Of a stretch of DNA of 7,236 nucleotides, positions 1 to 5,012 are shown piece by piece; within the stretch, counting starts at the first letter, position 1; each line of letters opens with the position of its first letter. The notes below the pieces were generated by a model, which had not been told where the DNA came from, made no database searches, and saw only the letters and a program-made list of their open reading frames with translations. The DNA is from CAZTWC01 sp964617105 [NCBI: uncultured Myxococcia bacterium] (GTDB lineage Bacteria; CAZTWC01). The DNA is taken from NCBI GenBank assembly GCA_964617105.1, contig CAZTWC010000190.1, forward strand, positions 1-7,236, written 5' to 3'. The translations under genes and the position numbers were made by a program.

Positions 1-330
1 TTTATCTTCGGTAATCTGGGTCAAGGTGTATTTGCCTATTATCCTTTTAATATGGGGAATAATCTGTCCCTCTCTCTTCATGGTGCTTGGACGCTTCTTA
101 GGCGATACTGTTTCAAAATATCTATCCAAAGCCTTGGCCAATACTAATTTTTCTGCACCCTTCACATTGCGCCAAGTTCCGGCATCCATTTCTCTTTCAA
201 CTTTCCTGGCCCATCGCTCGGCATCACCACGGCGTTTGAAGTTTTTTGCCTGATATGGATAGCCGGTTCTTCTAACTTCAGTTCGATAGGTGGTCCCTTT
301 TTTCCCGTTGACTTTCCGAATAGTTGCCAA
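1..330 (-). CDS. Tyrosine recombinase (phage-type integrase), N-terminal 110 residues; continues off the left edge
   Basis: The reverse strand translates without a stop from a TTG at 330 to the window edge (110 codons). The start MATIRKVNGKKGTTYRTEV, the Y-P-Y-Q-A-K-N-F-K run (about 24-32) and AERWARKVEREMDAG (37-51) match the arm-type DNA-binding domain common at the N-terminus of phage and genomic-island integrases. Residues 65-110 (ALDRYFETVSPKK, then a helical stretch ending YTLTQITEDK) match the start of the SAM-like core-binding domain. The catalytic domain with its R..H-R-H..Y residues would lie left of the window, so activity cannot be judged. TTG is chosen because GGAGG (339-343) sits 8 nt upstream and the protein starts exactly where family members do. 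The gene points away from the tRNA-Thr at 559. Family identity is secure from the motifs; the kind of element (prophage, island, ICE) is unknown. Confidence 0.88.
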   Translation of the reverse strand, partial: MATIRKVNGKKGTTYRTEVRRTGYPYQAKNFKRRGDAERWARKVEREMDAGTWRNVKGAEKLVLAKALDRYFETVSPKKRPSTMKREGQIIPHIKRIIGKYTLTQITEDK

Positions 331-338
331 TATAATTT

Positions 339-343
339 CCTCC
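339..343 (-). promoter_or_regulatory. Ribosome binding site that fixes the TTG start of the integrase
   Basis: On the minus strand the sequence is TGGAGGAAATTATA followed by TTG at 330-328. This gives a five-base Shine-Dalgarno with 8-nt spacing. No ATG lies nearby in the same frame, so it decides for the rare TTG start. Confidence 0.8.
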
Positions 344-375
344 AGTGCAAGTAATTTACAGCCAACTGGAACTTA

Positions 376-404
376 ATTTTTAGCGTAAATTTGGCGTAAA
401 TTTG
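376..404. repeat. Short direct repeats upstream of the integrase (11-bp unit GCGTAAATTTG, twice in tandem)
   Basis: GCGTAAATTTG occurs at 383-393 and again immediately at 394-404, followed by a partial third copy (GCGC). The left part, ATTTTTAGCGTAAA (376-389), recurs exactly at 487-500. The cluster begins about 46 bp upstream of the integrase start. Short direct repeats next to an integrase gene often are arm-type binding sites for the integrase N-terminal domain, or regulator sites. That role is inferred; only the repeats are seen. Confidence 0.6.
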
Positions 405-486
405 GCGCACTACCATTTGGAATTAACGATAAGAATATACCATGAAAAATCATAATCAACAAGTAATATCAGGTAATTACGAGAAT

Positions 487-500
487 ATTTTTAGCGTAAA
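487..500. repeat. Second copy of the 14-bp direct repeat ATTTTTAGCGTAAA
   Basis: Identical to 376-389, 111 bp away in the same orientation, and 58 bp before the tRNA-Thr gene. With the other copy it spans the gap between integrase and tRNA, as arm sites flanking an attachment core would. The rest of 405-558 holds no ORF or hairpin that I can support. Confidence 0.55.
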
Positions 501-558
501 GGAAAAGTGGGGCAATCATTAGGGCAAACTTGCAATTTCCTCAATGATTTCAACATAT

Positions 559-634
559 GCCAAGATAGCTCAGTTGGCAGAGCAGCGCATTCGTAATGCG
601 CAGGTCGTGAGTTCGAATCTCATTCTTGGCTCCA
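559..634 (+). tRNA. tRNA-Thr (anticodon CGT), CCA encoded
   Basis: All four arms can be drawn. The acceptor GCCAAGA (559-565) pairs with TCTTGGC; the D stem is GCTC/GAGC; the anticodon stem GCGCA/TGCGC (585-589 and 597-601) encloses the loop TTCGTAA with anticodon CGT at 592-594, which reads ACG threonine codons. The T arm is GTGAG-TTCGAAT-CTCAT with one G-U pair. The discriminator is T and CCA is encoded (632-634), giving 76 nt with no variable-arm extension. The gene is intact, as expected of a tRNA left functional beside an integrated element. A strong terminator follows directly. Confidence 0.97.
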
Positions 635-642
635 GTGGAATC

Positions 643-677
643 GGGGGGTTAGGCTTTTTTGCCTGGCCCCTTTTTTT
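643..677 (+). terminator. Rho-independent terminator of tRNA-Thr
   Basis: GGGGTTAGGC (645-654) pairs with GCCTGGCCCC (661-670), 10 bp including two G-U pairs, around a T6 loop, followed by seven T residues (671-677). It begins 9 nt after the tRNA 3' end. On the minus strand no U-run follows the stem, so it should not act well as the DUF1015 terminator, although that gene's stop lies only 15 bp away. Confidence 0.9.
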
Positions 678-691
678 ATTTGGATCCACAA

Positions 692-1933
692 TTAATCCAG
701 TGCATGGACTACCAACCCACTCTTAAGTTTGGGCTCAAACCAGGTGGACTTGGGAGGCATTATCTCCCCGGCATCAGCCAGAGTCATCAATTGCTCTACA
801 CTGGTGGGATGAAGGGAAAAAGCCACCTGGTAATTGCCGCTGTCCACCAGCCGTTCCAACTCCTTCAGCCCACGAATGCCGCCGATAAAATTGATCCGCT
901 CATCTTTGCGGGGATCACCGATGGACAAAACCGGCTCCAAAAGATTTTTTTGTAAAATACTGCAGTCCAGACTCTCCACTGGATGCTGGTCGGAAAAAGT
1001 CCCCTCATTGGCCTGCAAAGAATACCATTTACCCTCCAGGTAGAGGCCGAACTGGTGTCTGACCGGAGGCTCAAAAGCCTCATCTTGTGGCTCCACTTGA
1101 AAATTCTGGTTCAATTGCTCCAAAAACTGGGTGGCATTATAGTCTCCCAAATCTTTTACCACCCGGTTGTAAGCCATTATAAGCATCTGGTTGTCCGGGA
1201 ATAGCACCGATAGAAAAAAGTTGTATTCCTCATTACCATCATGTCCGCTGTTTTCCTCCTGGCGCAACTTAGCCACCCGGGTGGCTGCGGCTGATCGGTG
1301 GTGGCCATCAGCGACATAGAGGCAGGTTTGTTTGACAAACAGTCCCTCCAATTCAGCAATTATATCACTCTTATCCACCTTCCAAAAAGTATGCCTGATC
1401 CCCTGGCTGGTAAAATCGTACTCTGGTGAATTTTTATCGATGAAATCAGTCACCAGAGAATCGATCTTAGACTGCTGTTTATAGGTTAAAAATACCGGAC
1501 CGCTATTGGCGTTTAGATGGCTTACGTGATTAGTACGGTCCAACTCTTTTACTTCACGGGTCAACTCGTGTTTTTTAATAATATCCTGCTGATATTCCTC
1601 CACCGAGGTACAGGCCACCAGACCTATCTGTTTGTGCCCACCCATAATCTGTTGATAAAGGTAAAAGCAAGGTACAGCATCACGGACCAAAATCCCCTCT
1701 TGCTGCAATTTATTCAAATTTTCCGCTGCCTTTTGATAAACCCGAGGATCATATGGATCGGTTTCAGGAGGGAGATCAATCTCAGATTTTACCACATGCA
1801 AAAAAGAGAACGGATTGTCTGAAGCCATCTCTGCCGCCTCTTGAGAAGAGATTACATCGTATGGGGGACTAGCCACTTTTTCAGCCATCTCTTTTATTGG
1901 TCTTAATCCACAAAAAGGTTTTACTATCGCCAT
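692..1933 (-). CDS. DUF1015 family protein (413 aa)
   Basis: Complete gene. Family hallmarks run in order along it: the N-terminal PFCGLRPI (6-13) and ASPPYDVIS (21-29); KHELTREVKELDRTNHV (121-137) followed by SGPVFLTY; the YVADGHHRSAAA box (206-217); and a C-terminal MPPKSTWFEPKLKSGL (392-407). This is the full length usual for DUF1015. No signal peptide or membrane segment is visible, so it is presumably cytosolic. The biochemical role is not established to my knowledge. The ADGHHR box resembles the phosphate-binding box of ParB/sulfiredoxin-like folds, which include free-serine kinases; that link is inference. The ATG at 1933 has CAGGAGGA (1938-1945) five bases upstream. A near-consensus promoter at 2025-2052 and a leader of about 84 nt containing a dispersed repeat precede it. 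It appears monocistronic, convergent with tRNA-Thr and divergent from the Maf-N gene. Confidence 0.93.
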   Translation of the reverse strand: MAIVKPFCGLRPIKEMAEKVASPPYDVISSQEAAEMASDNPFSFLHVVKSEIDLPPETDPYDPRVYQKAAENLNKLQQEGILVRDAVPCFYLYQQIMGGHKQIGLVACTSVEEYQQDIIKKHELTREVKELDRTNHVSHLNANSGPVFLTYKQQSKIDSLVTDFIDKNSPEYDFTSQGIRHTFWKVDKSDIIAELEGLFVKQTCLYVADGHHRSAAATRVAKLRQEENSGHDGNEEYNFFLSVLFPDNQMLIMAYNRVVKDLGDYNATQFLEQLNQNFQVEPQDEAFEPPVRHQFGLYLEGKWYSLQANEGTFSDQHPVESLDCSILQKNLLEPVLSIGDPRKDERINFIGGIRGLKELERLVDSGNYQVAFSLHPTSVEQLMTLADAGEIMPPKSTWFEPKLKSGLVVHALD

Positions 1934-1962
1934 GACATCCTCCTGATTTTAAGAAAGAAAAG

Positions 1963-2004
1963 AATTCCCGGGATTTCAATCCCAGTTTATATACTGCCGC
2001 TTTT
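1963..2004. repeat. Dispersed 42-bp repeat, copy A (with hairpin GGGAT-TTCA-ATCCC)
   Basis: This stretch matches 4971-5012 in the same orientation at 38 of 42 positions by eye, with no gaps. The first 21 bases are identical and contain the CCCGGG palindrome and the GGGATTTCAATCCC dyad; all four mismatches fall in the second half. Copy A lies inside the predicted 5' leader of the DUF1015 transcript. It also has its own small dyad CAGT/ACTG (1983-1996) that copy B lacks. No T-run follows the hairpin on either strand, so it is not an obvious terminator. Confidence 0.75.
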
Positions 2005-2024
2005 CCTGAAACTATAAAAGGCAA

Positions 2025-2052
2025 TTTATACCACTGCTACAATTTGTGTCAA
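2025..2052 (-). promoter_or_regulatory. Strong sigma70-type promoter for the DUF1015 gene
   Basis: Reading the minus strand, a perfect TTGACA (-35, 2047-2052) is followed after 16 bp by TATAAA (-10, 2025-2030), itself preceded by TGG, an extended -10. Transcription would start near 2017, leaving a leader of about 84 nt before the ATG at 1933. It is the best promoter match in the window. Confidence 0.75.
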
Positions 2053-2131
2053 ACAAATAGTTAGCACATCCAAATTCTCAAATAAACTTTCATAACCATA
2101 ATTTCTGGTGTAAAATAACAATAATTGAACT

Positions 2132-2146
2132 GTAAATGATATTTAC
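2132..2146. promoter_or_regulatory. Perfect dyad GTAAAT-GAT-ATTTAC, operator candidate
   Basis: Six-base arms are exactly complementary around a 3-bp centre. The site ends 12 bp before the ATG of the Maf-N gene, where a bound regulator would block transcription or translation start. A short AT-rich dyad can occur by chance, so binding is inference. There is no Shine-Dalgarno between it and the ATG. Confidence 0.4.
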
Positions 2147-2158
2147 TCTTGGTCTGGC

Positions 2159-2884
2159 ATGACATTTACCTCTTTTTTTCAACCAAACTATCAAATATTG
2201 GCATCACAAATGCCTGAACTCCCGGAATTTATGAACCGCCTCAATCCGGAGCCAAAACTGGAGGTGAAAGAGGCGAAACATGGAGGATACACTCTAAAAT
2301 ACCAGGGTAAATTGTTTCACAGTCAGATTAATCCCGGCCAGGAGGGTAATAAAATTGCCGCCCAAATAGTCTCAAAAACTATTTTTCCCCGCCTGATTTT
2401 ACTGGGGGCCGGCCTGGGGCACTATTTGCAACCACTGGTTGATACTTTTCAGGGGAAAATATTGGTAGTAGAGCCAAATCCTCATATCTTCCGATCTTTT
2501 TTAGACCATTTCTCTCTGGCGAAATTGAATCCTTTACCCCTATTTTGGGTGGGAGAGACTCTGGAGCAACTCTTTGACCGGCCAATATTAAAAAAATGGA
2601 TGCTATCAGGGACGGATATCTATTGCCAGTCAGCCTATAAGAGTGCCTATGCCAATTTTTACCAACAATTTATGGCCAGAAAATCCACCATTGAGGGAAA
2701 AACTCTCTTGACTTTTCTCCCCCGGGAGGACGAATTGGCTAAAATTTTTGTTCAAATCAATAGTTGGGAGGATTTTTTACATCAGCCGGCCAACCAGAGG
2801 GAGGAAGCAACTTTAAAGGATGGCGGACAGCAAGGCAGAGTGCTTTTTATGCTCAGTGAGATATTGGCTAAATCACCTCGGTAG
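2159..2884 (+). CDS. Maf-type glycosyltransferase N-terminal-domain protein (241 aa, possibly truncated)
   Basis: Residues about 39-175 match the N-terminal domain of motility-associated factor (Maf) glycosyltransferases: GGYTLKYQGKLFHSQINPGQEG (42-63), then the hydrophobic strand and glycine turn LILLGAGLGHYL (79-90), then ILVVEPNPHIF (101-111), a nucleotide-binding-like fold. Full Maf proteins continue into a DUF115/MptE-like domain and usually exceed 500 residues, and relatives add further glycosyltransferase domains; here the ORF stops at 241. The last 65 residues do not show the DUF115 signature. It may be a stand-alone domain protein or a 3'-truncated or frameshifted remnant, since another frame stays open to 2981. 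No clear Shine-Dalgarno precedes ATG 2159, and later methionines (residues 18 and 25) are not better supported. Maf proteins glycosylate flagellin with nonulosonic acids; this fragment alone need not be active. It converges with the DUF362 gene 55 bp away. Confidence 0.7.
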   Translation: MTFTSFFQPNYQILASQMPELPEFMNRLNPEPKLEVKEAKHGGYTLKYQGKLFHSQINPGQEGNKIAAQIVSKTIFPRLILLGAGLGHYLQPLVDTFQGKILVVEPNPHIFRSFLDHFSLAKLNPLPLFWVGETLEQLFDRPILKKWMLSGTDIYCQSAYKSAYANFYQQFMARKSTIEGKTLLTFLPREDELAKIFVQINSWEDFLHQPANQREEATLKDGGQQGRVLFMLSEILAKSPR

Positions 2885-2939
2885 TGAAGTTACAGTTATC
2901 CGTTACCGAATCTCAATTCATTCTCAAACGTGCTCCAGG

Positions 2940-4400
2940 TTAAAAAATTCGCCCAATCCAGCGAGCAACACCTCTGTATAAAATCACCATTTTAGAAATT
3001 AAAAAACAGTAGGTAAATTTCAAACAAACCCTGAGGTCCAGATAGGGATTTTTGGTCCGGCCTATATGGGAAACAAAGAGGACATTTTCCGCCACTGATA
3101 CCGGGCATCCAGGGACCCTAATCACCGTTTTGCCCCAATTGGCAATCATTATAATAAGGTATTTGATAATTTTGGAGATCAACCCCTGGCTTTTGACACA
3201 ATGAGGATCTTTTTGATCTCTGGGAGTATACTGGCAAGCGATATCCACAGATTCGCCAGCGATTTCTCCTTTATACTTGGCACAATCTCCCATAAACAGA
3301 ACTCGCTCCTGACCTTTGACTTTAATCTCCCGGTCGCTGAGATCGCCAAAAGCGATATGCATGGGACGAACCTCTTGATATACCCTGGGTTGCATGGCCT
3401 CTATTATCTGCACCCCTTCAAACAGGGCTCCAGTGCAACCACCCCAGCAATAGTTATATTGTTCCGGTTCAGGAGGCGGGCCAGCTGAAACGGTAATATT
3501 GCTAGAAGGTTTATTAAAAATATCCTCCACCGTGCCCAGAGTCAATTCAAAACCTTTAGTCCTTTTCATCGCCTCATCTAGACTGACATCACCGGAGATC
3601 TCAATCTGATCCAGATCGATTGGACCCATTCCACGTTGAGCGCACAGGTCGATATGGTCCACCTGTTTCGGCTCCAGCCCGGCAATCTTGGTGCATACAG
3701 CATCTACCGCTACTGAGTTGGTACCCATAATAATAAGACCTAGTTTAAAGGGCACCGGGGTAAGCATGGTTTTTTGCCCGGCAGTAATAGCGTCAACCGC
3801 AATAAAACCTGGAGTGACGACCTGCTGTAGATCAGCAATTTTCATCTCCAACTTATAGTCATGATCTATGAGTCGGTGTTTGTCATCCTGGATGCCGATT
3901 AAATTTTTCAGCGAAAACGTCACCTTGGTCCAGGGATGAGCTTTAAACTTGGGAGCACTTATAAAAAACGCATTATCCACCACCGGTTTTGGCACATAAA
4001 TAAAAGGGCGCAAAGCCGGAGGTGAATCCAGGCTGACTTTTACTTGCTCAACCTCTTCAAAGTAGCAGGGCTCTACTTGATGCCGTTTTAAAACCGGATA
4101 GTAACCAGCCTCCAAAAAGGAGTAGCGAGTAGGAATGGTTATTCCACACCGCTCACCAAGGGTAATCTTATCCAGCAACTGCCTACCACGCTGCTTAATG
4201 GCGACAAACAATCCTTCTAAAAACTCCGGCCTGGTAAAAGCATGGGGATAATAACGCTGGTGGGCAATAACCGTATTGGGTTTAACCAACGTATGGCCCC
4301 AGGGCAGTACATCCAACTCCTCCATACCTTTATATATAATAACCGAAATTTTATAGGGATCATAAGCCTGACAATTTTTAATAAGAACTTTAGGTTTCAT
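2940..4400 (-). CDS. DUF362 domain protein with C-terminal NuoB/hydrogenase-small-subunit-like cysteine motifs (486 aa)
   Basis: The N-terminal two-thirds is a DUF362 domain: HTLVKPN (36-42), then the signature ISAPKFKAHPWTKVTFSLKN (147-166) with LIGIQDDKHRLIDHD following, FIAVDAI (199-205) and a TNSVAVDAV segment (227-235). From about 315 a second region holds CWGGC (C318, C322), VLFMGDCAKYKG (C373) and VIRVPGCPVSVAENVLF (C432). This order resembles the [4Fe-4S] ligands of NuoB and [NiFe]-hydrogenase small subunits (Cys pair, G-x-C-A, PGCP). An iron-sulfur cluster is therefore plausible but inferred; C389 and C401 lie between. Around 407-421 and 458-475 are hydrophobic stretches; no N-terminal signal peptide is seen. 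The start ATG 4400 fits the family N-terminus but lacks a clear Shine-Dalgarno. It begins 42 nt after the GspC-like gene and may be cotranscribed with it. The substrate is unknown. Confidence 0.85.
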   Translation of the reverse strand: MKPKVLIKNCQAYDPYKISVIIYKGMEELDVLPWGHTLVKPNTVIAHQRYYPHAFTRPEFLEGLFVAIKQRGRQLLDKITLGERCGITIPTRYSFLEAGYYPVLKRHQVEPCYFEEVEQVKVSLDSPPALRPFIYVPKPVVDNAFFISAPKFKAHPWTKVTFSLKNLIGIQDDKHRLIDHDYKLEMKIADLQQVVTPGFIAVDAITAGQKTMLTPVPFKLGLIIMGTNSVAVDAVCTKIAGLEPKQVDHIDLCAQRGMGPIDLDQIEISGDVSLDEAMKRTKGFELTLGTVEDIFNKPSSNITVSAGPPPEPEQYNYCWGGCTGALFEGVQIIEAMQPRVYQEVRPMHIAFGDLSDREIKVKGQERVLFMGDCAKYKGEIAGESVDIACQYTPRDQKDPHCVKSQGLISKIIKYLIIMIANWGKTVIRVPGCPVSVAENVLFVSHIGRTKNPYLDLRVCLKFTYCFLISKMVILYRGVARWIGRIF

Positions 4401-4442
4401 AATTATTGTTTTGTAATCGCAAAAATTGGAGGCACAGATGGC

Positions 4443-4868
4443 TCAGTTCTTCTTTTTGGATTTGGATTTGGATTTGATATACTTTTGATACCAATTGGTT
4501 GAGGGTAATGATTCAGACAGGTTCAGGTAATAAAATTTTCCATCCATAAAAGAGATAAATATCCCTACACCCCGTTCCACGAACTCCAATTTATAAAACC
4601 CATGCATTATCTCTCCCACCCGGTAGGTTTTTACCGATGAATTTTTGCTCCCGCCAATTTTTATCACAATGCAGGAGTCAGATAATTTTTCTGCGACAAT
4701 GGTACCCACAATTTTATAATTGTTAGCCACTTCTGCAGGTATCTTGGCAATCGGTTTGATAACAATATTGCCCATAGAGGGGGGCTTTTTCTTTTCCTGG
4801 GCTATGGATAAAAAAGAGAAGGTGATTAGAAACAATAAAATAACCGAGAAGAATAAGATTTTTTTCAT
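4443..4868 (-). CDS. Exported GspC/PilP-like domain protein (141 aa)
   Basis: Residues 1-23 form a signal peptide or anchor: MKK, a long hydrophobic run to about 20, and a possible cleavage or anchoring site near SIA-Q (21-24). Residues 51-118 read as the small beta domain found in type II secretion GspC and type IV pilus PilP proteins: YKIVGTIVAEKLSDSCIVIK, then TYRVGEIMHGFYKLEFVERG and a closing strand. In those families the domain sits in the periplasm and contacts the outer-membrane secretin. Here there is no PDZ domain and no other secretion gene nearby, so it is an orphan of uncertain partner. The C-terminus is a lysine-serine tail (IKSKSKSKKKN) coded by a hexanucleotide repeat. Spacing suggests it is the first gene of a unit with DUF362. 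An extended -10 lies at 4922-4930. Shine-Dalgarno is weak. Domain assignment is by pattern only. Confidence 0.72.
   Translation of the reverse strand: MKKILFFSVILLFLITFSFLSIAQEKKKPPSMGNIVIKPIAKIPAEVANNYKIVGTIVAEKLSDSCIVIKIGGSKNSSVKTYRVGEIMHGFYKLEFVERGVGIFISFMDGKFYYLNLSESLPSTNWYQKYIKSKSKSKKKN
4455..4476. repeat. Hexanucleotide tandem repeat (TTTGGA)x3 plus TTTG
   Basis: Three exact TTTGGA units (4455-4472) followed by TTTG. On the coding strand they give the K-S-K-S tail at the end of the GspC-like protein. Because the unit is 6 bp, slippage would add or remove Lys-Ser pairs without shifting the frame. Confidence 0.7.
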
Positions 4869-4921
4869 GGTAAATCGGATAAAAATAAATTGTTTGTAGT
4901 ATTCCCAGATAGATATTTTTA

Positions 4922-4930
4922 ATTATATCA
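4922..4930 (-). promoter_or_regulatory. Extended -10 promoter element for the GspC-like gene
   Basis: The minus strand reads TGATATAAT, a perfect TATAAT with an upstream TG. No good -35 is present at 17 bp (TTTTTA), which extended -10 promoters tolerate. Transcription would begin near 4914, about 46 nt before the ATG at 4868. The flanks are very AT-rich, which raises the chance of a coincidental match. Confidence 0.5.
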
Positions 4931-4970
4931 TAAAATAGACCTTTTAAAAATTAAAATTAAGAACGAATAT

Positions 4971-5012
4971 AATTCCCGGGATTTCAATCCCTGGTTATTT
5001 ACTTCCGCTTTT
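4971..5012. repeat. Dispersed 42-bp repeat, copy B
   Basis: Partner of 1963-2004, same orientation, 3008 bp further on, 38 of 42 bases identical by eye. It abuts the 3' end of the GT9 gene, overlapping the stop codon by one base, and lies upstream of the predicted promoter of the GspC-like gene. The GGGAT-TTCA-ATCCC hairpin is fully conserved. Placement in a 3' flank here and in a 5' leader at copy A argues against a shared role as an ordinary leader or terminator. Confidence 0.75.

Noticed and set aside
26-253. 75-residue plus-strand ORF
   Set aside because: Antisense shadow of the integrase gene, without a ribosome site or a recognisable motif.
162-416. 84-residue minus-strand ORF overlapping the integrase start
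   Set aside because: It is in a different frame from the integrase N-terminus, which has clear family similarity, a strong ribosome site and no stop to the window edge. This ORF has no recognisable domain.
544-726. 60-residue plus-strand ORF
   Set aside because: It runs through the tRNA-Thr and its terminator; both are unmistakable RNA features.
865-1083. 72-residue minus-strand ORF inside the DUF1015 gene
   Set aside because: Same-strand out-of-frame shadow of a conserved coding region.
1517-1822. 101-residue plus-strand ORF inside the DUF1015 gene
   Set aside because: Antisense shadow; the minus strand in this span encodes conserved DUF1015 motifs.
2879-2908. CGGTA/TACCG stem between the convergent Maf-N and DUF362 genes as a terminator
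   Set aside because: Only 5 bp with a 20-nt loop and no T-run on either strand.
3201-3488. 95-residue plus-strand ORF inside the DUF362 gene
   Set aside because: Antisense to the conserved cysteine region of DUF362; no domain or ribosome site.
1963-5012. CRISPR-like look of GGGATTTCAATCCC, since some repeats carry a similar ATTTCAATCCC end
   Set aside because: Only two copies, 3 kb apart, with whole genes between and no spacers or cas genes in the window.
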